Source: DATFQE01 sp963739085 (GTDB taxonomy: Bacteria > Actinomycetota > Thermoleophilia > Gaiellales > Gaiellaceae). Taken from it: DNA of 64,000 nt. Of the stretch, positions 49,088 to 57,799 are shown in pieces (the first letter of the stretch is position 1; each line of letters begins with the position of its first letter). The notes below the pieces were generated by a model. The model made no database searches and had not been told where the DNA came from. It saw only the letters and a program-made list of their open reading frames with translations. The DNA lies in the NCBI GenBank assembly GCA_963739085.1, contig CAVTZA010000004.1:1-64000 (forward strand). The letters are read 5' to 3'. A program made the position numbers and the translations under genes.

Positions 49088-50491
49088 TTAAGGCGCGAAG
49101 GCGACTTCGGCGCGCAGGCCGTCGCCTTCCGCGAAGGTGAGCACACCGCCGAGCTCGTCGCGGACGAGCGCCTCCACGATCGAGAGGCCCGTGCCGCTCT
49201 CGCCGCGGATGCCGCTGCCGTCATCGGCGATTGCGAGCACGACCTCGTCGCCGCGCCTGCTCAGCTCGACGCGGATGCGGTCGCCGCCGTGCTCGAGCGC
49301 GTTCTGGAGCAGCTCGCTGAACACGAGCGCGAGCGCCGTCGCCTTGTCGCCGCCGAGGGAGACCGACTCGAGCGCGGTCTCGACCGACTTCTCCGCGCCC
49401 AGGCCCTGGACGAGCATCGCCCGCAGCCGGTCGAGCAGCTCGTGCAGGTCGACCTCCTCGTCGCGCTGCTCGGTGAGCACCTCGTGGACGGCCGCGATCG
49501 CGAGGATGCGGTTGACCGAGTCCTCGAGCGCGCGACGCGGCTCGAGCCCGTTCGAGCGCGCCTGCAGGCGCAGCAGCGACGCGACCGTCTGGAGGTTGTT
49601 CTTCACGCGGTGGTGAATCTCCTGAGCGAGGACGCCGCGCATGACCGCGCGGCCGTGCTCGAGCGCGACCGCAGCGTGGTGCGCGATCGAGCCGAGCAGG
49701 GCGCGCTCGTCGTCGGTGAACGGCGAGTCACGGTCGCAGACGAGCTCGCCGATCACGCGCCGCTTCCAGCGCAGCGGCAGCCTCACCGCGTACGCGCCGG
49801 CGCGACCCTCGGGCCACGCGATCTTGCCGTCCTCGAGCACGAGCGCCGCGCCCGTGGCCCCGACGGCGTCCATCGTCGTCTTCACGATCGCCTCGAGCGA
49901 CTCCTCGAGGTAGAGCGACTCCGAGACCGCCTCCGAGATCTTGGCGAGCGCCTCGAGCTCCCCGACCCGGCGCTGCGCCTGCGCATACAGCTGCGCGTGC
50001 TCGATCGATTGCGCGACCTGCGACGCGATCGCGAGCAGCAGCTCGACCTCGCCCGGTGAGAACTCGCGTGCCTCGCGGGTGCGGACGTTGAGCGCACCCT
50101 CGAGCTTGTCCCCCCGGGCCACGATCGGCACGGCCAGGATCGACTCGTACTCGTCCTCGCGGAGGTTGGCGAACGCCTTGAAGCGCGGATCGAGATGCGC
50201 CTGCGCCGGGATCATCACCGGCGCGAGCTCGGCGGCGGCGGTGCCCGTGATGCCCTCGCCCGGCCGCATCCGGGGCCGGCGGGTCATCTCCTCGACCCGC
50301 GTCCCATGCGTCGCACGCAGGACGAGCTCGCCGGCGCGGTCGTCGTAGAGGTAGACGAAGCACGCATCGGCGTCGAGCGCGTCTGCGACCCGGCGCGCGA
50401 CCAGGTCGAGCACCTCCTCGAGGTCGAGCGACGAGTTGACCGCCGCGATCGTCTCGGTCAGCAGGTGGAGATGCCGCTCGGAGGCGTCCAT
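49088..50491 (-). CDS. GAF-GAF histidine kinase, HisKA_2 type (PdtaS-like)
   Basis: A cytoplasmic sensor kinase of 467 residues without membrane segment. Two GAF domains (about 10-150 and 170-290), a HisKA_2/HWE-type phosphorylation helix with EIHHRVKNNLQTVASLLRLQ, and an HATPase domain (SELLQNALEHGG, IADDGSGI). This is the PdtaS architecture, whose partner is an ANTAR response regulator, such as the one at 46975-47544. I chose ATG at 50491; an upstream TTG at 50530 is possible. Signal: a small ligand of the GAF domains, not known here. Confidence 0.92.
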   Translation of the reverse strand: MDASERHLHLLTETIAAVNSSLDLEEVLDLVARRVADALDADACFVYLYDDRAGELVLRATHGTRVEEMTRRPRMRPGEGITGTAAAELAPVMIPAQAHLDPRFKAFANLREDEYESILAVPIVARGDKLEGALNVRTREAREFSPGEVELLLAIASQVAQSIEHAQLYAQAQRRVGELEALAKISEAVSESLYLEESLEAIVKTTMDAVGATGAALVLEDGKIAWPEGRAGAYAVRLPLRWKRRVIGELVCDRDSPFTDDERALLGSIAHHAAVALEHGRAVMRGVLAQEIHHRVKNNLQTVASLLRLQARSNGLEPRRALEDSVNRILAIAAVHEVLTEQRDEEVDLHELLDRLRAMLVQGLGAEKSVETALESVSLGGDKATALALVFSELLQNALEHGGDRIRVELSRRGDEVVLAIADDGSGIRGESGTGLSIVEALVRDELGGVLTFAEGDGLRAEVAFAP

Positions 50492-50551
50492 TACCGAATC
50501 TTTACGGTGCGCGCGGACTTTCCTCAACACGGCCGTCGTAGGGTCGAGGTC

Positions 50552-50791
50552 GTGAACCTCGACCGGACGCGCGGCTTCCTCGTCGCCGACATCAGCGGCC
50601 GGATCGTAGGCCGCGTCGAGTGCGCGATGTACGGCCGCGAACAGGACGTCCCGGACGCGCTCGCCGTGCGGTCGGGCTTTCTCTCACGGCGCCGGCGGCT
50701 CGTGCCGGCAGAGGCGATCGCCGAGATCGACGACCGCAGCCGCGTGATCGGGCTCGGCGTCGAGCGCGAGACGATTCGCGCGTTTCTCTAG
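50552..50791 (+). CDS. PRC-barrel-like small protein
   Basis: A 79-residue protein: RGFLVADISGRIVGRVECAMYG, then ALAVRSGFLSRRRRLVPAEAI and EIDDRSRVIGLGVERETIRAFL. The strand pattern and VPAEAIxxID are those of PRC-barrel domains, which bind RNA or proteins. GTG at 50552. Divergent from the histidine kinase by 60 bases. No operon partner. Confidence 0.75.
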   Translation: MNLDRTRGFLVADISGRIVGRVECAMYGREQDVPDALAVRSGFLSRRRRLVPAEAIAEIDDRSRVIGLGVERETIRAFL

Positions 50792-50823
50792 GGAACATGG
50801 CTTCCCCTGCGTAATACGACCAC

Positions 50824-50890
50824 GAGCTGCCCAGAGGACAGCTCGCGGTCGGCCGTCAGCGGTCCTGTCGTCCGCCACTCGACAGGACCG
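50824..50890. terminator. Two hairpins between convergent PRC-barrel gene and glnA
   Basis: gagctg...cagctc at 50824-50844 and cggtcctgtcg...cgacaggaccg at 50860-50890 (11-bp perfect stem, 9-base loop). They lie in the 164-base gap between convergent gene ends and probably terminate one or both transcripts. No T run of note. Confidence 0.65.
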
Positions 50891-50955
50891 GTGTGTGGCG
50901 CATTGTCGCATGCCGCGGTCCCGTGCGCTAGAGGGAACGGCCCTGCAAATCGCGC

Positions 50956-52320
50956 CTATAGCACCGCCAGGTAGCGCTCGTGCTCCCACGCGGTGAGCTG
51001 AACCCTGTATTCGTCCCATTCCTTGCGCTTCAGCTCGACGTAGCGGTCGAAGATGTGGGGCCCCAGCGCCTTGCGGGCGAGCTCGGACTCGGCCAGCTGG
51101 TCGATCGCCTCGCCCAGCGTCTCCGGCAGCGACACGATCCCGCGCTCCTTCCGCTGCTCCGCGGTCAGGTGGTAGAGGTTCGTCTCCATCGGCTCCGGGA
51201 GCTCGTAGCCCTTCTCGATCCCGTCGAGCCCGGCGTGCAGCAGCGACGCGAAGGTGAGATAGGGGTTGCAGGCCGGGTCGGGACAGCGGATCTCGGCGCG
51301 GGTCCCCTGCTCGGAGCCCGGCTTGTACAGCGGGATCCGGATCAGCGCCGAGCGGTTGCGCTGCGACCACGCGACGTACACCGGCGCCTCGTAGCCCGGC
51401 ACGAGCCGCTTGTACGAGTTGACCCACTGGGCGAAGATGGCCGAGATCTCGCGCGCGTGGTGCAGCTGCCCGGCGATGAACGCCTTCCCGACGTCGGACA
51501 GGTGCCACTTGTCGTCCGCGTCGAAGAACGCGTTGCGCCCGTCCGTGAAGAGTGACTGGTGCGTGTGCATGCCCGAGCCGTTCTCGCCGAAGATCGGCTT
51601 CGGCATGAAGGTGGCGTGGAAGCCGGCCTTCTTGGCGATCTCCTTGACGATCAGGCGGTACGTGAGCGTGTGGTCGGCCATGTCGAGAGCCGGCGCGAAC
51701 CGCATGTCGATCTCGTGCTGCGAGGGCCCGACCTCGTGGTGGACGTACTCGATCGGGATGCCCATCGACTCGAGGGCGCGGACTGTCTCCTGGCGCAGCT
51801 CGCTGGCCGCGTCCATGGTCGTCATGGCGAAATAGCCGCCCTCGTCGAGCGTCTCGGTGCCCTTGTCGTCCTTGAACAGGAAGTACTCGAGCTCGGGGCC
51901 GACGTTGAACGTGTCGAAGCCCATCGACTGCATGCGCTCGAGCGCGCGGCGTAGGACGTAGCGCGGGTCACCCTCGTACGGATTCCCGTCCGGCGTGACG
52001 ACGTCGCAGATCATCCGCGCCACCTTCGTCTCGCCCTCGCGGTGCGGCATCAGCTGGAAAGTGGCCGGATCGGGGATCGCGACCATGTCCGACTCCTCGA
52101 TCGCGTTGAAGCCCGTGATCGACGAGCCGTCGAAGCCCATCCCGTCGTCGAGCGCGCCTTCGAGCTCGTCGGGGGTGATCGCGAAGCTCTTCAGGTGCCC
52201 CTCGAGATCCGTGAACCACAGCAGTACGAACTGGACGCCCTCGTCCCGTGAGCGCCCGAGCACCTCGCCGCGCGCCTCCGGGCTCGACGTCGCCCTCGTC
52301 CTGGACTCGACCTGCGCCAT
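50956..52320 (-). CDS. glnA: Glutamine synthetase type I (alpha-like subtype)
   Basis: It joins ammonium and glutamate with ATP. The 454 residues contain MGFDGSSITGF, VGPELEYFLF, HEVGPSQHEIDMRF, MPKPIFGENGSGMHTHQSL and NRSALIRIP. The C-terminal NLYHLTAEQRKERGI matches the I-alpha form (Bacillus/Thermotoga-like), which lacks the adenylylation site, so control is more likely at the level of transcription or feedback. A conserved attenuator-like leader precedes it (52347-52390). It is the last gene on the minus strand before the convergent PRC-barrel gene. Confidence 0.95.
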   Translation of the reverse strand: MAQVESRTRATSSPEARGEVLGRSRDEGVQFVLLWFTDLEGHLKSFAITPDELEGALDDGMGFDGSSITGFNAIEESDMVAIPDPATFQLMPHREGETKVARMICDVVTPDGNPYEGDPRYVLRRALERMQSMGFDTFNVGPELEYFLFKDDKGTETLDEGGYFAMTTMDAASELRQETVRALESMGIPIEYVHHEVGPSQHEIDMRFAPALDMADHTLTYRLIVKEIAKKAGFHATFMPKPIFGENGSGMHTHQSLFTDGRNAFFDADDKWHLSDVGKAFIAGQLHHAREISAIFAQWVNSYKRLVPGYEAPVYVAWSQRNRSALIRIPLYKPGSEQGTRAEIRCPDPACNPYLTFASLLHAGLDGIEKGYELPEPMETNLYHLTAEQRKERGIVSLPETLGEAIDQLAESELARKALGPHIFDRYVELKRKEWDEYRVQLTAWEHERYLAVL

Positions 52321-52346
52321 ACCGTCTCCTCTCGTCCTCGAAATGC

Positions 52347-52390
52347 AAAGAGCCCCGGACGCGCAGAAGCGTCCGAGGCCCCGTCGCCTC
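52347..52390 (-). promoter_or_regulatory. Attenuator-like RNA leader of glnA (minus strand)
   Basis: On the RNA sense, GAGGC-GACGGG-GCCTC (52390-52375) forms a 5-bp stem with a 6-base loop. Its 3' arm GCCTC is also part of the 5' arm of a terminator-like hairpin at 52381-52350: GGGCC-T-CGGACGC, 6-base loop TTCTGC, GCGTCCG-G-GGCTC, then TTT. The two structures exclude each other. It ends 27 bases before the ATG. A possible -10 (TAGACT) is at 52407-52402. The same layout precedes the second glnA. Confidence 0.65.
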
Positions 52391-52404
52391 CAACTCGCGT
52401 GAGT

Positions 52405-53661
52405 CTACACGGCGCCGGGGAGCTCTTCGAGCTCCGGCTCCCTGCCGCCGTGGCGGACCGCACGGGCATAGAGCGCGACGGCCGGCGTCAGTAGGACGCC
52501 GGCGAGCACGAGCGCGGCTCGCAGCGAGAACACGGTCCCGACCACGCCGACGCCGGGCCCGCCGGCGACCTCTCCGAAGGCATTCGCCTGGTTCACCATC
52601 GAGGTCACGGTCGCCCGAACGCTCGAGTCCTCGATGTTGCGATTGAGCCAGGTGAGGTACAGCGGGTCGATGATCCGCCTCGAGAGGCGCGCGACCATGT
52701 ACGCGACGAGCGCCAGCGCGAACCCGACGGCGAGGCCGAACACGACGACGGCGATCGCTCCGCCGGCCGTGAGCAGCATCAGCACCCGCGCTAGCGCCGC
52801 GTTGTCGGCGTGCTCGAAGCGAGGAATCAGGAACGACGTGATCACGATCCCGGCGAGCAGGCCGACCGCGTTGATGAGGCCGAACCAGACGACGGGATCG
52901 AGACCTGCGAGATCGGGAAGCCCGACGTCGCGGATCAGGTGAGCCTCCCAGAGGCGGTCGACCCCCTCGGACGCCGCACCGACGAAGAACATGATCGCGA
53001 CGATGATCAGCAGGAGGCGCTCCGCGCGGATCAGCCGCCCACCGGCCACCGCGGTCGTCTTCACGTCGCGCCAGGCGCCGAGCCGCTCCGATGCCGGCTT
53101 GCGTGCGAAGCCGTGCTCGGGCATCACAACGAGGCAGGCGAGGCCGGTCGCCAGCGTGATCGCGCCGCCGTAGACCAGTGCCGCCCCGAGGTCCCACATC
53201 GCGACGCCCACGCCCGTCAGCGCGCCGACGATCGCCCCGGCGTACGCGAACTGGGCGTTGCGCATGAAGACGCGCCCGACCCGCTCGATGCCGACCTCGT
53301 CGGTGATCCAGGCCTCGTACGCGCCGCTCATACAGGTAGCGGCCACGCCCCACACAATCGAGGCCGCCACGAGGCCGGCGTACGACTCGGTCAGTCCCAT
53401 TGCGATCGCCGCGATGCCCTCCAACGTGAGGCCGAGGATCACGGAGGCCCGCCTGCTGTAGGTGTCGGCGATCACCCCGGTCGGGATCTCGAAGAGGAAG
53501 ATCGTCGCCTCGAAGACCGTCCCGAGCAGGACGAGCTCGAGCGCGTTGAGCCCGACCTCCTGCACGTAGTACACGGCCATGACCGTCGTGGCCGCGTGGA
53601 AGCCGATGTCGGCGAAGAACTCGATGCCGTACGAGACGGTCGTCGCAGGCAGCCGGCGCAC
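52405..53661 (-). CDS. MFS transporter
   Basis: A 418-residue major facilitator protein with twelve predicted hydrophobic helices. The loop between helices 2 and 3 carries FEIPTGVIADTYSRRASV, the MFS motif A (GxxADxxxRR). It resembles drug-efflux-type MFS proteins with FEIPTG motif, found in many bacteria. Substrate unknown. GTG at 53661, three bases after the tandem-GNAT stop, so both are on one transcript. It ends in the promoter area of glnA. Confidence 0.88.
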   Translation of the reverse strand: MRRLPATTVSYGIEFFADIGFHAATTVMAVYYVQEVGLNALELVLLGTVFEATIFLFEIPTGVIADTYSRRASVILGLTLEGIAAIAMGLTESYAGLVAASIVWGVAATCMSGAYEAWITDEVGIERVGRVFMRNAQFAYAGAIVGALTGVGVAMWDLGAALVYGGAITLATGLACLVVMPEHGFARKPASERLGAWRDVKTTAVAGGRLIRAERLLLIIVAIMFFVGAASEGVDRLWEAHLIRDVGLPDLAGLDPVVWFGLINAVGLLAGIVITSFLIPRFEHADNAALARVLMLLTAGGAIAVVVFGLAVGFALALVAYMVARLSRRIIDPLYLTWLNRNIEDSSVRATVTSMVNQANAFGEVAGGPGVGVVGTVFSLRAALVLAGVLLTPAVALYARAVRHGGREPELEELPGAV

Positions 53662-53664
53662 GCG

Positions 53665-54675
53665 CTACGACCTCCGCAGCGGAACCGCGCCGCGCATGGT
53701 GACGCTCACGGCGCGGTAGACGTAGCCGAGGCGCTCGTTGGCTGCGCGCATCCCGTCGTTGCCGCGCTGCGTCCAGGTGACGATCTCGCGGATGCCGTTC
53801 GCGGCCGCCCAGGCGAGCTCGGCCCGCTTGAGCGCAGTCGCCAGGCCGCGGCGGCGCCAGTCGGCGCGAACGACGGTCAGCCCGTCCTCGGCCAGAGTCG
53901 GGTCGTCGCCGAGACGGCAGAGTCCCGAGTAGCCGACGATCTCACCGTCGGCGAGCGCGACGAACGACCCCTCGGGGAAGCTCGCCTCGTCGGCGAGCCA
54001 GTCCTCGAGCGAGATCGTCACGGCCTCGGCGGTCGCCATGTCCGCCCAGCCCTGGACGCCGAGCGGATGCGCCTCCCGGAGCAACTCCGGCCGCTCGGCG
54101 ATCGACACGAACGTGACGCCGGGCAGCGGCTGGGCGGGCGGCTCGTCGCCGAGCGTCCGCACCTGCTCGACCTGCCGGTCGACCTCCTCGAACCCGAAGC
54201 GGCGCGCGAAGGAGAGCGAGCCCTCGTCGTTGCCGTCCACATGCGCGCCGGCGACCTCGAACCCGAGCCTCTCGAGATGGTCCGCGAGCCGCGAAAGGAC
54301 AGCGCTCCCGATGCCGCACCGCCGCGCGCCGGGCAGCACACGCGGCGCGACGAAGCCCCGGTCGGCGTTGTCCGACGGACCGGCGTAGCCGACCGCCACC
54401 GGATCGCCGTCCACTTCCGCGAGCAGGTAGAGGCGGCGTGGGTCGCGCTCACGCCGATCGCGCTGCTGCCGCGCGTCCCACGGGATGTCCTCGGCGACGG
54501 CCGCGTTCGCGACCGCGACGTACGCCTGGAGGTCGGCATCGCTCTCGGCAATCCGCGTCTCAACCGGCGGTGAAGCCGCCTGTCCGCGAAGCGGACCAGT
54601 GGAGGGGGTCTGGGGGAACCGGGAGGTTCCCCCAGCGTCAACCGGACCTCTTGAGCTTCCCATGGCGCTTGGCAT
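53665..54675 (-). CDS. Tandem GNAT acetyltransferase with repeat-encoded N-terminus
   Basis: A 336-codon frame with two GNAT folds. The first (about 45-180) has GFVAPRVLPGARRCGIGSAV, the second (about 190-325) has GLTVVRADWRRRGLATALKRAELAWAA, both with the acetyl-CoA loop (RxxGxG/A). Codons 14-33 are translated from the hairpin repeat at 54577-54636 and precede VETRIAESDADLQ, where the domain begins. ATG at 54675 has a good ribosome site (AGGAGAGGAG), located in the end of the permease gene. Substrate unknown; no usable start lies between the repeat and the domain. Confidence 0.85.
   Translation of the reverse strand: MPSAMGSSRGPVDAGGTSRFPQTPSTGPLRGQAASPPVETRIAESDADLQAYVAVANAAVAEDIPWDARQQRDRRERDPRRLYLLAEVDGDPVAVGYAGPSDNADRGFVAPRVLPGARRCGIGSAVLSRLADHLERLGFEVAGAHVDGNDEGSLSFARRFGFEEVDRQVEQVRTLGDEPPAQPLPGVTFVSIAERPELLREAHPLGVQGWADMATAEAVTISLEDWLADEASFPEGSFVALADGEIVGYSGLCRLGDDPTLAEDGLTVVRADWRRRGLATALKRAELAWAAANGIREIVTWTQRGNDGMRAANERLGYVYRAVSVTMRGAVPLRRS
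54577..54636. repeat. Hairpin repeat family 3, copy B, inside the GNAT frame
   Basis: Sixty bases match, in reverse complement, the element at 44594-44653 behind tkt, with a few substitutions. It includes a perfect 10-bp hairpin tgggggaacc-ggga-ggttccccca (54611-54634). It starts right after the stop of the ABC permease and is read in frame at the start of the GNAT gene. Confidence 0.8.
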
Positions 54676-55471
54676 AGCGCTCTCCTCTCCTGAACACCTC
54701 CAGCCCGAGCGGGATCGAGACCGCGCCGATCACGAGCAGCGGCCAGATCTCGTCCCACATCGCCGTCAGCCCGTCGCCCTCGAGGATCGAGTCGCGGATC
54801 CCGTCCAGCGCATAGGTAGCCGGCGAGATCGTGGAGAGCCACTGCATCCACTCGGGCAGCACCGAGACCGGGTAGTAGACGCCCGAGACCACGAGCAGCA
54901 TCCCCTGTGCGATGAAGCCGAGCTGCGTGCCCTTCTCGGGCGAGATCAGCGGCAGGACGGCGGTCATCATCCCGATGCCGACGAAGGAGATCGACGCCAC
55001 CGCGAGCACGACCAGCGCAGCGACGAAGTTCGCGTCCGGCAGCTCGAGGTCGAAGAACGCCGCCACGACCGCGAACAGCAGCACCGCGCGCACGATCCCG
55101 TAGGCGATCGCGAACAGGCCCATTCCGAACAGGTGCACCGGCCGCGCGAGCGGCGCCATGAACGTGTACTCGATCGTCCCCTCCCAGCGCTCCCACGCGA
55201 CCGTCTCGGTGAGGATCTCGAAGATGATCCCGAGGTAGGCCCACACGACGGCCCCGATCAGCAGGATCGTGGTCGCGCGGTTGACGTCGATCTCGCCGCC
55301 GGCCGCCTCGATGCCCTCGGCGATGAAGACGATCGTGAGCGTGTTCGCGACCGTCCACAGGAAGAACGCGACGTCCCACCAGATGTAGCGCTTGACGAGG
55401 TACCAGTTCCGCTCGACGACGCCGCCGAGGCCGATCAGCTCGTGGCGGACCGAGAGGGCTATCGCTCTCAT
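54638..55471 (-). CDS. ABC-2 type transporter permease
   Basis: A membrane subunit of an ABC exporter, 277 residues, with about six hydrophobic helices (YIWWDVAFFLWTVANTLTIV, TTILLIGAVVWAYLGIIFE, AIAYGIVRAVLLFAVVAAF, LVVLAVASISFVGIGMMTAV and others) and the loop VSGVYYPVSVLPEWMQWLS typical of the ABC-2 family. ATG at 55471 overlaps the ATPase stop (ATGA). It ends at the hairpin repeat. Confidence 0.9.
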   Translation of the reverse strand: MRAIALSVRHELIGLGGVVERNWYLVKRYIWWDVAFFLWTVANTLTIVFIAEGIEAAGGEIDVNRATTILLIGAVVWAYLGIIFEILTETVAWERWEGTIEYTFMAPLARPVHLFGMGLFAIAYGIVRAVLLFAVVAAFFDLELPDANFVAALVVLAVASISFVGIGMMTAVLPLISPEKGTQLGFIAQGMLLVVSGVYYPVSVLPEWMQWLSTISPATYALDGIRDSILEGDGLTAMWDEIWPLLVIGAVSIPLGLEVFRRGERYAKRHGKLKRSG

Positions 55472-56268
55472 GCAGCCACCTCCTCTCCCTCGTCGGCGAA
55501 CGTCCGGCCGGTCGCGGCGAAGAAGGCCTTCTCGAGCGTGTCGGCCCCGTAGCGGTCCTTGAGGTCGTCGGCGGGCTCCAGCGCGAGCAGCCGGCCGCGG
55601 TCGAGGATCCCGACGCGCTCGGCGAGCGCCTCGGCCTCGACCAGGTCGTGCGTGCAGAGCAGGATCGTCGAGTCGTGGGTCGCCCGCATCTCTGTGATGA
55701 ACTCCTGCACCTCGAGCTTCGAGCGCGGGTCCAGCCCGGTTGTCGGCTCGTCGAGCAGCAGGAGCACCGGCGCCGTCAACAGCGCCCGAGCGAGCGCGAC
55801 CTTCTGCTGCATCCCGCGGGAGAGGTCCTCCATCGGCTCGCGGCTCCGCTTCGCCGGGAAGCCGACGCGCTCGAGGATGACCGGGATCTTCCCGCTCGTG
55901 TCGCGGGCGGTGAGGCCGTAGAACCGGGCTGCGTAGCTGAGGTTCTCGGTGGCGGACATCTTCTTGAAGAACGACGCCTCGACCGACACCCGGTTGACCA
56001 GGCGCCGGACGGCGCGAGGCTCGGCGAAGACGTCGTGCCCGAAGACGTGCGCGCTGCCGCCCTCGTGGAGCAGCAGCGTCGAGAGCAGGCGGACCAGGGT
56101 GGACTTGCCCGAGCCGTTCTGGCCCAGGATCGCGACGCATTCGCCGCGCTCGATCGTGAAGCTGACACCGTCGAGGGCGGCGACGCGGCGCCGGCGCTTG
56201 CGCAGGCCGGTGCCGTCCTTGCGGACGAACTCCTTGCGCAGATCGGCCACTTCTACGGCCGCGTTCAT
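55468..56268 (-). CDS. ABC transporter ATP-binding protein (ABC-2 exporter type)
   Basis: A 266-residue ATPase: Walker A GQNGSGKST, Q-loop region VSVEASFFKKMSATENL, signature LSRGMQQKVALARAL, Walker B VLLLLDEPTTGLD and a His switch in LCTHDLVEAE. DrrA-like exporters have this layout. It pairs with the permease at 54638-55471. The ATG at 56268 is preceded by AGGAGT. Substrate could be a drug or lipid, which cannot be told. Confidence 0.93.
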   Translation of the reverse strand: MNAAVEVADLRKEFVRKDGTGLRKRRRRVAALDGVSFTIERGECVAILGQNGSGKSTLVRLLSTLLLHEGGSAHVFGHDVFAEPRAVRRLVNRVSVEASFFKKMSATENLSYAARFYGLTARDTSGKIPVILERVGFPAKRSREPMEDLSRGMQQKVALARALLTAPVLLLLDEPTTGLDPRSKLEVQEFITEMRATHDSTILLCTHDLVEAEALAERVGILDRGRLLALEPADDLKDRYGADTLEKAFFAATGRTFADEGEEVAA

Positions 56269-56378
56269 GTGGATACTCCTTCGGTCGGCTTAGGACACGG
56301 CAATCGCAACCGCAGCCCCCTCGAGGCGGGTCGCGCGCATATGTACTGACCTAGCCGAATCTCATCGAGCCGATGAGG

Positions 56379-57623
56379 TTACCTGAGCGCCGTCGCCGGC
56401 TCAAGGGCGGATTTCGACCGGGCTCGCCGGACGCCCCTGATCGGCTCGAGCGAGAGCACGACGAGCGTGGAGAAGACCGACCAGGCGGCCGCGAACACGA
56501 GCGTCTCGGAGACGCCGAACACGTCGGCCGCGGGCCCGGCGAGCAGGTACCCCGCCGGCAGGAAGACGAGCGAGCCCAGCCAGTCGTACGAGCTCACCCG
56601 CGAGAGCGCGTGCGCCGGGATGTTCGCCTGGAGCACCGTGTTCCAGAGGGTGTTCGCGAAGTTGAACGCGATCGCGCCCACGAACGCGAATGCGGCGATC
56701 GCCGCTACCGGAGCTGCGGCCGCGAGCGCGAGGTAGACCGGCACCTGGAAGAGGATGAGTGCGAACGCCGTCGCGAGCGGACGCCGCGGCTCGACGCGCA
56801 GCGCCACGATCCCGCCGATGATCGCGCCGATCCCCATCGACGTCAGGATCGTCGCGTAGGCGCCGGCGCCCCCGAGGTCCTGGTCGGCCACCACCGGAGT
56901 GAGCACCCAGAACGGCGCGAGCACGAGCAGGTGGAAGAAGGCGAAGTACGCGACGCTCACCCAGACCCAGGTGCGGGAGCTGAACTCGCGCCAGCCTTCG
57001 ACGAGGTCGGCCACGAAGCGCGTCCGCGCCTCGCGTGTCTCCCGCTCGATGCGCAAGAGCGCGAGGAAGGCCGCGCTCACGACGAACGTGGCGCTGTCGA
57101 CTACGAACGCCCAGCCTGGGCCGACCGTCGCGACCAGGATCCCCGCGACCGCCGGTCCGATCACGTTCGCCGTCGAGCGGGAGAGCTGCAGGATGCCGTT
57201 GGCCTGTTGCAGCCTCGCCCTACTGACCGTCTGCGGGACGAGCCCGGTCGACGCAGGGTCGAAGAACGCCTGCGCGGCGCCGTAGGCGGCCATCAGCACC
57301 ATCAGTTGCCACACCTCCGCGCGGCCGGTGATCAGCAGGACCCCGACCGTCGCCTGGGTGCAGGCCCGGACCGCATCCGCCGTGAGCATCACGACGTTGC
57401 GCGGCAGCCGGTCGGCCCACACGCCGCCGACGACCACGAGCACGACGAGCGGGATCATCCGGGCGGCGAACACGAGCCCGAGCGCGGAGGCCGAGTGGTC
57501 CAGCTCGAGCACCGCGAACGCGAGCGCAACGGGCACCAGCTTGTCACCGAAGTCGGAGACAGCTCGACCGGCGAAGAGGAGTTTGAAGCGGGGTTCCCCC
57601 AGCGCGGCGACGAGGTCCTTCAC
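56379..57623 (-). CDS. MFS transporter (EntS-like)
   Basis: A 414-residue major facilitator protein: KLLFAGRAVSDFGDKLVPVA is the typical start, GGVWADRLPRNVVM is motif A, then a series of hydrophobic helices (LVLMAAYGAAQAFFDPAS, PAVAGILVATVGPGWAFV, IGAIIGGIVAL). Such proteins export siderophores or drugs, or are orphan transporters. It ends 110 bases from the ABC ATPase start and is divergent from glnA2 by about 250 bases, an area used by the glnA2 promoter and leader. Confidence 0.88.
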   Translation of the reverse strand: MKDLVAALGEPRFKLLFAGRAVSDFGDKLVPVALAFAVLELDHSASALGLVFAARMIPLVVLVVVGGVWADRLPRNVVMLTADAVRACTQATVGVLLITGRAEVWQLMVLMAAYGAAQAFFDPASTGLVPQTVSRARLQQANGILQLSRSTANVIGPAVAGILVATVGPGWAFVVDSATFVVSAAFLALLRIERETREARTRFVADLVEGWREFSSRTWVWVSVAYFAFFHLLVLAPFWVLTPVVADQDLGGAGAYATILTSMGIGAIIGGIVALRVEPRRPLATAFALILFQVPVYLALAAAAPVAAIAAFAFVGAIAFNFANTLWNTVLQANIPAHALSRVSSYDWLGSLVFLPAGYLLAGPAADVFGVSETLVFAAAWSVFSTLVVLSLEPIRGVRRARSKSALEPATALR

Positions 57624-57737
57624 GCGCTCCGGAGATTAGTACGGCTTACGACAAAGGAAAAGCCGCTACTCAGCCGGCCCGCTCGGCCAGAGGATCACAG
57701 CTGGAACCGGCCTTGCCGCACCTTTCTCACGGTCGGC

Positions 57738-57765
57738 TTGCGCCGTCGGACGAACCTGCTACGTT
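57738..57765 (+). promoter_or_regulatory. Likely promoter of the second glnA operon
   Basis: TTGCGC at 57738-57743 and TACGTT at 57760-57765 with a 16-base spacer fit a housekeeping-type actinobacterial promoter. Transcription would begin near 57772, giving a leader of about 100 bases that includes the attenuator-like structure. Confidence 0.5.
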
Positions 57766-57799
57766 CTGGGCGAGGCGCCCTCCACGAGGGCGGGCGCCC

